DNA from: Hydractinia symbiolongicarpus
Lineage: Eukaryota > Cnidaria > Hydrozoa > Anthoathecata > Hydractiniidae
Length of the DNA: 64,000 bases
Direction of reading: 5' to 3'
Assembly (NCBI RefSeq): GCF_029227915.1
Contig: NC_079878.1
Span: 14,074,001-14,138,000 of the forward strand
Under the pieces are notes generated by a model. The model had not been told where the DNA came from, ran no database searches, and worked only from the letters and a program-made list of their open reading frames with translations. Position numbers and translations under genes: made by a program. Of this stretch, positions 26,301 to 38,819 are shown piece by piece; position 1 is the stretch's first letter; every line of letters starts with the position of its first letter.

Positions 26301-27785
26301 CGCCTAATTCTGAGAAATGAGAAACTAGCTGAACCATTAATTACTCCCCAATTCCAAAAAAGGTTTTCTTACTGAGCAATATCAATTCATCTCACATGGA
26401 AATCAATGTTCTCTTTCTTATTATTTACAGTAAAAAAGAACCAAAATATATAAAAAAGATAAAATAAAATAGATAAAGAAGACTTTGTGATAAAATAGGT
26501 TTATAAACCTATTCTATTTATTCAGATTGCTCACCCAGTTTAAATTATTGTAACCTTAGGGAAACGATTTATTGCTCTGGTGTTATTTTCTTATTGATAG
26601 GCCTGCACTATCACATATTTGTTTTAAAGAAACAAGAATAGAAGTTGACTGGCTGCATGAAAAAACATTTTGTTTATTTAACTATTATTATATAACTTAG
26701 AAAGATTTGTTTAGGTTTATTGCGTACCTATTGGCGGTATGTGTGTACGTCAGCCATTTACAATTGGAGGTATGTACTGATATTACATTGTATCTTGTTG
26801 AAACTATGAACATTTTTGACTTTATCATTATTTTCCACAGGTTCTGGAAGTGCTTATATTTATGGTTTTTGCGACTCTAAATTCAAACGTGGAATGACTA
26901 AAGAAGAGTGCATGGAATTTGTGTCATCAGGTATGCCTATGTTAATAATAACATACTTTGTATTACTTCTTTCTATAAGATTAAAAGCCTGCTTTGAAAG
27001 AAAGTAAATGAACTGAGTACACACTTCGTTTATAAGAACCAGTAAAATCTGACCCAAGGTTCTATTCTTTTGACGAATTTTTAGTCTTTTAGATTTATTC
27101 TTATTTTGTTTTTTATTTAACCTCATTTTGTTTTTATTTATGATTTTTTTTCTTAAAGTTCAGAGTTTATTTGAAAAATTTGGTGTTTTTGTTGCTAATG
27201 CAGCTTCACATTGTGTTGATGAATAACCACTCCATTTTGTAGTTATTGTAAAGTGAAAAAAGATACAATTATTGCAACCAAATCAATTATCGGTAGCTTG
27301 AGAAAGGATTGTGAAAAGATTTGTATTCTGGATTGTTCTTATTTTACAGATAAATCAGAATTGGGTTTTTTATAGTTTGAAACCAATGATTTAAGCCCTC
27401 GGCTGTTCTTATATTTTTCTAATAATTTGACAAAATCTGAGGCTCATGTTTTTATAAAAAATTTCATATGCAAAAAAATGTATATCTCATTTTCTGTGTG
27501 CCCACCACTTAAAGGTTATTTTATGATCGTCTTACTTATCCATCCATGTAATGGGTCAATCTACAGCTAAATATATATATATATATGAAACTTTTTTTCT
27601 GGTAAACAAAAAAATTCTTCAGTTACGATATTATACCTGATTTCTTTTATATTGCAGCTGTATCACTAGCCATTTTCCGAGATGGTTCATCAGGAGGTTG
27701 TATTCGTTTAGCTGCTATAGATAAAGATGGAGTTGACCGAAAAGTTTTACTGGGAAATGAACTTCCAACATTTTTTCAAGGATAA
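20336..27785 (+). CDS. PSMB6: Proteasome subunit beta type-6 (beta-1)
   Basis: Seven exons: 20336-20434, 23364-23431, 25507-25638, 26114-26243, 26715-26769, 26841-26930 and 27658-27785. The product is the caspase-like catalytic beta-1 subunit of the 20S proteasome core, an N-terminal nucleophile threonine protease. A 33-residue propeptide ends in TG just before [20 protein letters not shown]; cleavage at Gly-Thr frees the catalytic Thr1. [11 protein letters not shown] (Lys33 region), [42 protein letters not shown] and [14 protein letters not shown] are hallmark blocks of this subunit. The start at 20336 gives a propeptide of the usual length; an in-frame ATG at 20309 would add nine residues. 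Intron 1 is 2.9 kb and holds a decayed gene. ELP5 follows 582 bp downstream on the same strand. Confidence 0.97.
20814..22221 (+). pseudogene. Decayed gene with PIP-box and partial PHD finger, in PSMB6 intron 1
   Basis: One frame stays open from 20814 to 21944 except for TGA codons at 21381 and 21615; the text continues sensibly past both (MKCEV[24 protein letters not shown]; [16 protein letters not shown]). QTSLIDFF at 21783-21806 fits the PCNA-binding PIP-box QxxLxxFF. The frame then shifts by one, and 21796-22221 continues with [20 protein letters not shown] and a PHD-like finger: CSIC, then CNIC, then HLVC, lacking the last Cys pair. It is probably a member of an uncharacterised, repeatedly copied family; I do not know its function. 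Two stops and a frame change argue for a relic, though unseen splicing could rescue part of it. Confidence 0.6.
24040..25030. repeat. Dispersed repeat, copy B
   Basis: Counterpart of 13090-13900, same strand, roughly 80% alike over the best blocks (CATTTTGCGGTAGAAAA, TGTCCGAAATAGTATGC, TTTTCAGGTCATCAC). It lies in PSMB6 intron 2. No frame of note. Confidence 0.6.
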
Positions 27786-28367
27786 AATAAATATTTTGTT
27801 GATATAGTAAATGTCATTTTGATATTTTCTGTAAAAATTGAGGAACAAAACATAGAATTTTGTTGTTGTTGTTGTTGACAAATATCTTATGATGTAGAAC
27901 GTAACAGTTTGTTGGAAATCTATGTGTGATGCACATTAATTATTCGAAGAAATGTAAAAAAAAAGATTGTTTTTTCTTTACCTTTATACTATCAATCCAA
28001 ATCTATAATCTGTATTGTTTTGCTTTTCTACTGAAAAATTAAGTTGTAAGTGAAGTAGAAATCTAGTGCTAGCAACTAGCTATTTTTATGGCGTACTGTC
28101 TCACTGGATCAATCTTATATTTGACTTTTAGGCTAGTTTCCACTTAAATGAAAATGATTGAATCGATCAACATCAATCGAAAAAAAGTAGAAAGCAATCC
28201 TGGAAACTTACCTTTAAATTGTTTGTTTTTAATTGTTTGTTTTTTCTTGTTTGGTTACAAGATACTTGTATATTTGATATTTATTATGATTTTATGAGAT
28301 ACATGTAATTATCACACAGAATAATGTTATTGTGGTAATGAAAGAGCTGGATCGATGAATTTTTCAA

Positions 28368-31300
28368 ATGCTGCCCTTAATTAAAGATAGATCTTCTTTG
28401 AATCTGATAACAGGTAAGATAATTTTTTTGTGATCATTGGTCAGTTTTTTGGATTAATTCAAAGCATACCCCCTGTATAAAAAAACATGTTATTTTTATA
28501 TTCAGGAGCTTGGAAAGTTGTCTAGATCTTTTAAAATTTAAAAAATCTTTATTGACTCTGAAAAATTAGATGGTGAGTAACCATTGCCATTATCAATAAT
28601 ATGTAAGGCAAAGACAATTTGATTAGTTGTTCTAGGGGCCTAACCAATTTTATTTTCCGAAAAACCATAAAATAGTAATACCTGTTTGTTTCAAGTGTCT
28701 TCTCACTTGAACTAATATCATTATTAGCAACCTTTTAACTTGCCATAAGCTAATTTAATTTGAACATTTGTGCCCCAAGTTTAATCAAAAGACTGTGCAT
28801 ACACCTTTTTCGTATACAGGTTGAAATTTACGGCTGTAAACATTGCTGTATCTTTAGCGTTATGTTTGTTCCCCATGCCAAAACAGTTCAGAGTGTTGCT
28901 ACTTCATTTAATCACGCACTTCCGTAAGTTCTATTGTTTGGAGATCGCAAAGTTCCATGTGCTTACCCCTAATTTTCGTTTTAAGTATTTTTATATTGCT
29001 GACTGATAAACCCAAAAAAATTATCTTCGCTGCTGGTAGAACAAGTAATTAAAATGCCTTTACCTAACTACAAATTTTAATTTTATTCAAATATGTTCCA
29101 AATTTAAAACTGAAAGTTGCATCCAACATGCCTCGATGGAACTATTGCATACGCACTTCATTTATATCTTATGCGTGATGTCATGCATAATTAGTGGAAC
29201 TTCTAAGTTTAAAATCTCTGAGCTGATAAGCTGATAAGAATTTTAATTTCTAGACAACTTTTCAAGCTGTTTTATAGGAAATCACCTTGTTTTTGTGCAG
29301 GAGGTAAGTTTTAAATATGCTGACATTACAGTTCTAGAGACACTAGATCGAGTCCTGCTTACTGCTAGGGAGTATGGTTACAGTCCACAAAGATGCACTG
29401 TTTCAATTTTATAGTCTTGTTGATTTAGATTCAAGCAATAATTTTTATACAACATTGGGCTTAATTAAGAAACTCATTCAAAGGTGTGAATTTTTTTTAA
29501 CTATAAGTGTATATATAGTACTGTTAATGTGTGTAATAACAGTCCAAGTTAAAATAAATTGCCTTTCTGAAATACTGCTGCATACTATCTTATACATGCT
29601 CTCTTCATTCATGCCTCTCTTGTGTGTCGATTTATAATACCATAAATAACCGATTAAATGCATTAAGTTGAATTTTTTACCCTAGGTATATATTAGGAAG
29701 GGGTGATTATTAGGAAGGTACGATTATTTGGAAGGGACGACTATTAGGAAGGTACGATTATTTGGAAGGTACAATTATTTGGAAGGGACGATTATTTGGA
29801 AGGTACAATTATTTGGAAGGGACGATTATTTGGAAGGGACGATTATTTGGAAGGGACGATTATTTGGAATATGTTAAACCATTACATATGTAGAAAAACA
29901 TTTTGCTAGTAAATAACTGGGCTTTTTATTCAAAACTTAGCATGGGTGATTATTGGGATGTGGGTGTGTTTAATTGATTTTTATGATCTATAATTTAAAG
30001 AATTCATTATCAGAAGAGCTTGCATGTTTTTAGTGAAAAAGATGTTGTCTTATTGTGCTATCACATGTCACCTCGATTCTATCAATCAAATCTCAATTTA
30101 GATTTGGAAAGGTATGATTTGGTGCGATCTGTCTAATAAAAAAAAAACAATTTATTTTTCGTATGTTCTGCTGTTTATAAAGTAATCTATATAAATATTA
30201 TCACAGGTTTAATGAAAATCTAATAATTTTTGATTTTGGAGGAAGGAATCAAGTTAGCCACATGTTAAAATTTTGTACACTGATTTCCCTTATAACATAA
30301 GTAATGGTGTAAGTTCTAATCATTAGAAGGATTCAATAAGAATTTAAGTGGTAGTTTCAAGTTATAGCCAATTCTTGGTTTTAAGAGGTATGGGACCGAA
30401 AGACTTGGTAAGCTGCTATATACGTTGTTGTTGTTGTCTCTATAATAATAGCCGTCGTCTGTCTGTCTCTGCGCGGACCCCCCGCTGAGTTAGAAAATGA
30501 TGTTACGGAAACACGAATATCAAATGCGATATATTTTTATCGACTTTGTTGCGACGGACAAATATAAAGGACGGGCGAACCCGTGGATTTTTCCACGGGC
30601 AACGACTAGTTTTTATTATAAAGCTCTTGAAACAATTCGTGATTTTAAGATCTGTCATATCGAAACGTTCCTACAGACCTCGTTTTATCTCCTTTATTTG
30701 AAACATTGGATGTTTTTGTTTGATTAAATGAACCAGCCAGTCAAACATAAAGTGTTGTAGCATTTTAAGTTTTGCTTTTGTTGTAGAGTTCTTTATTACG
30801 ATGGTTTTCATGATCCACTATCATGGAATGTTGACAAGGATACCAGGTTTGTTCGTCGATTTTAGTTACATATGTAGATATAAAATTAGAATTGGTCAGT
30901 TGATTAATTTGGGTCAAGTTTTCTTCTTGTTACTACCATAAATTACGGATTGAATGCGACCTTTGGGGGTTGGCGCTTAATTGGACTGGCCGGTTCTTCA
31001 GGCACTGGGAGTTTATTGAAAATATTTAGCCTAATGGCGGGCGTTTATTCAAACTTGGCGGGCGCTTAATCAATCATTTACAGTATCCTTCACAATGCTG
31101 TGCTAAAATTTTAGGAGCGATAACTCGTCGTTAAAAACGCCTTACGAAGCTGTAACAAAAATTGTCAAAGATTTTAAACTAGATGACGCTACAGTAGTGA
31201 TTGATGACTTGGTCTTGTTTGGCAGAAGTGTTGGCGTTATTGACCACAATGGAGTATGGGAGGGAATGTTCCACCTACTACATCATTTATCGGAAGGTGT

Positions 31301-33584
31301 GTACTGAATATCACTGACGTCTTTATGTTTTTGTATCATCTTGCTACGATGTATTAGTTTCCATATGAGATTTGTTATTTAGACGCTGGAAGTCCTTTCA
31401 AAATTTTTATTTTTTTTTTCAAGAAGCTAAACGATTTACAAATTTTGCTAATTTTTAATTTTGAATAACAAGAATTTCTAAGTTGAAGACTTAAGGAGCA
31501 GTTAATTTCTTTATTTAGAACATGTATTTTACAGTATATCCATTCTAAAACTAAATATATTATATACAAAGTTTCTGTTTTTCCATGGGTCCTGTGTAAT
31601 TTTTGACAGAAAAGAAATCTCAATGAAGAAAAATAAATAAATAAAATATGAAGTGATAAAATAATAAAGTCAGAGTAAAGTTCAGAATATACATACTAGA
31701 AAAGTGGATGGTTATCTAAAAATTCTTTATATAAGTTTAAAAATTCGTTATCAGATTCCGCGGTAAGTTGTTAAATTCTAGTGCACCGTTAAAGTAAAAT
31801 CCTCTTTATACGTTTCAAGTTTTATACTTGGAAGTCGTGTGATATGTTTTTTGTTTCTTGCGTTATTGTCCATGATTTCGAAGTAGTTTGTTCAGCTTTC
31901 GCATGTTTTTGTGTTCAAACAGTTAAATCCCTGTGAGCAGCTACGCTTTTTGGCCAAGTCTCCAATTGTTACAAAATGCAGTCCTTTTGGCACACGACAA
32001 CCTTAGGTCGATTTTCCATATTGTGAATCTGCGCTGGAACGTTTTTAAAAGGATTCAAGTGAGGATCGAACAGTATACAAACAGAGAAATCGACCTAGTT
32101 TTGTATATTGTTACAGCTGCATTGACTGCTTTGGGGGTATATGTAAACGTTGGAGTCCATCTTCAACGTTTATATATATTTTAATTCTATCTCTATTCTG
32201 TATTTTAACACGCTTTCAACGGAACTTTTTTTTGAAACTTGTTTATTCGTATTTAGATTACCGTCTTTTTTATTTTGTAAACCCTGTGGTGACAAATGAA
32301 TATCACGTGCAATCATTGAAGCATGTTTCGTCGTATCAGTTGAACATCTCATGTTGTCATCACTCGTCATCATATCAATGTGAATCCGTTTTGAAGAAAA
32401 AGTCGGGAAAAGTATCAAGAGAGGTATACTTTTATCATTCTCGTTATCTAGAAAAATATAAGCCGGCTAACATCCGGTCTCAATGCATAGAGAAAAGATG
32501 CAAAAACCCGCTCCACCCTTGCTGTCTCATCATGTTCAGCGATTTAACAGCGGTACACTAATGAGGTTTTTATTCGGTTGAAACAACTCTATTTTTTCGT
32601 TCCTCTTTAGATTTGCCAATAAAAATTATTTGCAAAAATGTTTCTACCATTTTTAAGATTTTTTTTTATTTAAATTTTGATTGATTAAAATTAAAAATTT
32701 ACCGTTAATCAAACATTCAAATAAAAGCATTAAGGTAGAATCCGAAAAAATTCTGTCGATAGATGTAAAGTTACGTTTCCGTCAACTTTGAAAGGAGTTA
32801 AGAAGTTTTTTTTTTTTAACTTGCAATGCAGATTAGTTTTTGCGTCATGAACTTTCTATGTGACTCTTGTCTCTTTTAGATTTTCACTGCTTCTCTGCAA
32901 GAACTTGATTTTATTGTATCAAAACAAACCAACGTTGTTACCGACACGAATTCTGCTCAAAGTGATAACAACGTATGCCCGTTATTAACGCTAATCTAAT
33001 TAATTGAATTGATAACTGCATAAATTGTTAAAGTACAGGACTTTCATAATGGCTCACAAATCATTGCCTGCTAAACATCCTATTTTTTTAATACAGAATG
33101 TGATAGAAACCCAAATCACATGATATTTTTCATTTTACGTTTGTCTCATGTTTGACTTTCATATACCTTTATGAGTGAGGCTAAACACAGTACATTCTCT
33201 TCACGCTTACAAGACTGAATAATATGCGTTTCAGGACATATCTGTGGCAAATTTGTACTGTAAATTTTTTTTTGTGAATTTCTACGATCTGGCTGTGTTT
33301 GTTGTTGTTCCTCTACAAGTAAAATGTTAGATTGATTAACCCTCATTACTATTGATATTTTCTGACTGCAGGTCGATCCTACCTCCAATTTGACATTTAA
33401 TCTGCGTTTGACTGAATCTGAAAAGCAAGCCAGAGCGAACACTGTACTACCATATCTGCTGACTGAAACTGACAAAGCTTCGCAGTTAAAAAAATCAACT
33501 GCTATGGGTGGTCACGTGATTTATACACCTGATGAAAGTGATGATTTCGATGACGAGGATCCGGACGATGATTTGGATATTTAA
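28368..33584 (+). CDS. ELP5: Elongator complex protein 5
   Basis: Eight exons: 28368-28413, 29429-29483, 30034-30111, 30787-30846, 31115-31296, 32257-32423, 32880-32972 and 33372-33584; 297 residues, matching the ~300 of vertebrate ELP5. ELP5 belongs to the Elp4/5/6 RecA-like subcomplex of Elongator, needed for wobble-uridine modification of tRNAs. The start MLPLIKDRSSLNLITDSS, RVLYYDGFHDPLSW, the central KSGKVSRE, VDPTSNLTFNLRLTESEK and the acidic tail DDFDDEDPDDDLDI all follow the family. As usual for ELP5 there is no Walker A motif. All exon phases join cleanly, including the short 55- and 60-bp exons, which supports the model. Introns carry a 17-bp minisatellite and two dispersed repeats. 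Confidence 0.93.
29691..29870. repeat. 17-bp minisatellite in an ELP5 intron
   Basis: About 10-11 copies of TATTTGGAAGGGACGAT with variants (TTAGG for TTTGG, GGTACAAT for GGGACGAT). It sits between ELP5 exons 2 and 3. Confidence 0.9.
30436..30610. repeat. Dispersed repeat with CCCGTGG hairpin, copy A
   Basis: Starts GTCTCTATAATAATAGCCGT, followed by GTCTGTCTGTC, and ends in a 20-bp palindrome CCCGTGGATTTTTCCACGGG (30580-30599) and CAACGACTAGT. The same architecture is at 61014-61160. It lies in ELP5 intron 3. Confidence 0.7.
30945..31085. repeat. GGGCGCTTAATC repeat block
   Basis: Internal repeats of the type TGGCGCTTAATTGGA, GGGCGTTTATTCAAA and GGGCGCTTAATCAAT occur within 100 bp in an ELP5 intron. 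It looks like part of a transposon family; ends are not defined. Confidence 0.45.
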
Positions 33585-33622
33585 CCGACCGGTAAAAATA
33601 ATTTTGTTATTCATTTTCCATA

Positions 33623-33628
33623 AATAAA
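33623..33628 (+). other. Polyadenylation signal AATAAA, ELP5
   Basis: A canonical hexamer lies 39 bases after the ELP5 stop codon, followed by T-rich sequence. Confidence 0.55.
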
Positions 33629-34450
33629 TTTGTTATTGTACTTTTCTTGATTATCTTGTTTCAACCACCCATCTGCGAGTAAAGCTTAGTTTGTAATGAA
33701 TTAATATGACTCTTCTTCAATTTCTTTCTTGAAAAAATGTAAAAACTCGTGTTTAAAGATTTTCTTGTCTTATGAATTTCATTAGTGTTGATCAGTCTTC
33801 CATACCTGTTTTTAGAACGCTCGACATCAGATGGAAGAAAAAAATCATCGTTGCTCACGTGATTAAAAGTGTTAGAAACCAGTCTCCCTCTAAAACGACG
33901 AACAAATATGTCGTTTTACACCAAGAAATATTTATGAATGCATTTATGCATTAAGAATTTAATTTTTTTAACATCGCATGTTTATAAAATCAAGAAAAAT
34001 GATGAAAAATATCTGATTTAGAAAAGATAGGCATCTTTTTTCGTTAGTTCTATCGTGGGAAAAGGTGAAGACATTTATTTCCGTGAGTGAAAGATTTTCG
34101 CCAAAGAATGGTTTTCTTTGACCATATTTTTTTTCTGACAAATAATTTTTCGAAACAAAAGTGTGCTAACATCACCTTCTGAAACCTAAGAAGAAAAGGT
34201 GAGTACAAAAATAGTATACACAAGCATTTGACGTTATGACAGTAAAGACCCTGACACCGTGGGTGCTTAGAATAAACACCCACGGCAGTCCGCTATTTTT
34301 TTTAAACCATGAATTTTCATGAGAGTTTAAATTTTGACTCTCAAAAGTTGCATTATTCAGATTTACGCCCACCAACATTTTGTTTGGAAAAAGTATTACG
34401 GTATTCCAACTGCTTCCCCAGCGCGTTAATTAATTAATTTGTATCTTTCT

Positions 34451-34584
34451 GACGTCCTGGCGGCGATGTTCATCATATATCGCCGTCCGAATGTCGGATG
34501 TCTAGAAATATACTGCCGACGTCCTGGCGGCGATGTTTATCATATAACGCCGTCCGAATGTCGGATGTCTAGAAATATACTTCC
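34451..34584. repeat. Tandem duplication of a 67-bp unit
   Basis: Two near-identical copies begin at 34451 and 34518 with GACGTCCTGGCGGCGATGTT and end ATACT(G/T)CC. The unit is GC-rich compared with its surroundings. It holds a short inverted pair, GGCGATG / CATCATAT..CGCC. Confidence 0.9.
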
Positions 34585-35096
34585 CTGGGGACGAGAGGTT
34601 GGCGATACTCAAAACCTCATTCAATTTTTCCCATTTTAAATTTCCTCGTAACACCAAGTGTACGGGAAAATAGTCGCCAAGCGGCTTTTGCGCGAAAATT
34701 AAGAGACGTGGTGGTCGAAAAGTTCATGGGAACATTGGAAATTTTCGCAAAATTAGTAAAACTTGTTGAATTTTCGAACCAATAGACCTTTCCCGAATTT
34801 CCTAATTATGCCAAACTCAAATTAAAGAGGTCGATACTAAAAATGATTCTCATCCCTAAGTTCCTTAGCAAAAGGTAGAACAAATTACCTAATTTCGTAA
34901 ATATTTCTATTCGTTAAGTGTCTCCATTCCGAGCTGAAAGTTACGGTCAAACCCTTTATATAAACGAGCTTTCCAAGAATAGCCTCGTTTTCAAAATAAT
35001 TATTTTCTTCAAATCTAAGTAAAATCCAACCAGAATATTATATTGCTCTAAAAACTTCATTTTTGTCATGATAATTTAATGCTCTATCTGAATATT

Positions 35097-36210
35097 ACGG
35101 AAGCCGATAGGAGGTGCAGAAAGTCTTTCCTGAAATAAGTGAAAATCTCTTTTAAAATGGTAAAAAAGTCTTCCAAAAAAGAAAAAAATCTTTTTCGAAA
35201 TGGTAAAAATGTTTCCCCCAAAAAGAGCAAATATTTCTCAAAATACATGACCCTAACCTCGTTTCCAGAGTATTTTATATCTTGTATCGACCACAAGAAG
35301 AATACAGCGAAAAGGCTATGACCGCGAAAGGCGTAAAAAGGCTTGGTAACGAGGTACAAAACCTCATCTCTTTAATCTCCAAAAAATACAACCGAATTGG
35401 TATTTGGTAGGTGAATTAATAAGGAATTAGTTATTTTAGCAAAATTACAGTGTTAGAGACTTGCCCCTTTTTACCCAGTGCACACAGCCCCACCCAGGCG
35501 AACTATTGTTGGAACAAGTTTTTACTTTTGCGCCGCAGATTCAGGACGCTAATAAATCAGAATACAGAGTTTCAAAATAAACGACCGCTTCCCTACCTAT
35601 TGGAAAACAGACTTTAATGAAAAAACGATTTCTCACTCCTTTAGGGATTCAACTTGGGCGAATATGCAATTATTTAACTCTAAAAAAGAAGTAACACAAA
35701 GAGAAGTTCATCTTTATTTTTCCTCATGTGATCACATTACAAATGCTTGGGCGAGTGGAAGTTCTCAGGTTGCGACATTCCCAGAAAATCAATCAAGTAG
35801 TTTAAGTATGATTTTCCAGTCAACTACAATCCACACTCAGAGCAAAACATGATGAATATATAATAAAGCTAAAGGACAATGTCCATGGACTATTCCCTGG
35901 ACTGTCCATTTCATTCTCTTTACTTTAGTTTTCCCGCTAAAAAAGGGAACTTAAGGGTTCCCGCATTATACTCGGCACCAGACCTTATCTCGTCCCAGTC
36001 CTATTTTAGGGAAACATTTTTACCATCTATAGGAAAACATTTTTACTATTTCTCGGCAAACATTTTCACCATTTTGAATAACATTTTTACTATTTTGAAT
36101 AACATTTTTACTCGGCAAACATTTTCACCATTTCGAATAACATTTTTACTATTTCGAAAAACATTTTCACACAATTTCGAAAAAGATTTTTTGCACCTAT
36201 CGGCTTCCGT
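35097..36210. mobile_element. 1.1-kb foldback element with repetitive arms
   Basis: ACGGAAGCCGATAGG at 35097 is mirrored by CCTATCGGCTTCCGT ending at 36210. Behind each end lies an arm built from diverged ~20-24 bp units (AAACATTTTTACCATTTCGA on the right, its complement on the left), about 140 bp on the left and 200 bp on the right. Long inverted arms made of tandem units are the mark of Foldback-type elements. The middle has no transposase. Confidence 0.72.
35255..35355. repeat. Short hairpin element, ACCTCGTTTCCAG
   Basis: Left AACCTCGTTTCCAGAG and right CTTGGTAACGAGGT are inverted ends about 100 bp apart, inside the foldback element. Same family as 19056, 20129, 36526, 38651 and 62510. 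Confidence 0.6.
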
Positions 36211-36525
36211 AGAATATCCTTATTTGAAAAGCACAGAACCATTATAAAATTTTGGATGACGTCATAATTATTACAATTTATGGCATTCGGGAAAGGTGTA
36301 TTATTAAAACTTTGTTATCATCGTCGTAAAATGTGACAACGTCAGAATTTATTCCCGTAGAATAGGTTCGGAAATGTGTAAAAAAAATAACAAGTAGATG
36401 AATTACAAATTTCCCATGATTCCTAAGGGGCCAATTTCAATTTTTTAAATCCTTTGAAAATATTGGATATACTTATTTAGCAAAAATTAATTTCTGCCAA
36501 AAAAATTGTAAACATCTGGCTAGCC

Positions 36526-36572
36526 AACCTCGTACCCAGGGCTTCTATTATCCTTATGATATAGTAACGAGA
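36526..36572. repeat. Short hairpin element, ACCTCGTACCCAGG
   Basis: Left AACCTCGTACCCAGGG, right AGTAACGAGA; only about 47 bp long. Member of the same small family. Confidence 0.5.
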
Positions 36573-37087
36573 CGGCCGTCCTGATGGCGTTGCTCAGGTT
36601 GTCCACTCAATATTAACTCTTAATTTTCCTGACATTTCCGACAATTTGTTACTACAATTCCTTACATTTTCTTCACCTTTCGAGCTATTTTTGACGGGGA
36701 ATATTTGAAGCTTGGATACCTTAAATGTAAATTTTAATAACAAAGATAATGATAGATAAGATCGGTTAAAAATTAATGCTCGTTATTTTAGAACAATTCT
36801 AAAATTTAATTCTTTCCAATGTTTTGGCAAATGAAGATAGTTCTGATTGACCATCTAAACCTAAAATTTCCTACCTTTTCCTGACATATCATAAAAATAC
36901 CAGATTTTCCCGACTTTTTGCTTATATACCAAAAATTTCTCACAACTTTTGACAGAGTGAACCGACTCTGAGTTGCTGATTCCAAAAATATCCAAGAATT
37001 AATTGTAAAAGTCTTAGACAAGAAAGAAACTAACCAAATATAAATTTATGTTGCAACTATACTATGTACAAGAATAAATAAAATTGT

Positions 37088-38819
<1,732 letters not shown>

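Larger units (their letters stand above)
33629..37087. other. Intergenic repeat-rich block between ELP5 and alpha-tubulin
   Basis: No coding gene is recognised. It contains the 67-bp duplication at 34451, the foldback element 35097-36210 and the small hairpin elements at 35255 and 36526. The longest frame here (35879-36247) only reads through the repeat arm. Confidence 0.65.

Noticed and set aside
28505-28550. Possible ELP5 exon after CAG at 28505
   Set aside because: The phase-correct frame stops after six codons; joining exon 1 to 29429 gives the family sequence without gaps.
29280-29310. Candidate ELP5 exon reading NHLVFVQE
   Set aside because: Its end phase does not fit the next exon, whereas direct joining of 28413 to 29429 keeps the phase and matches ELP5.
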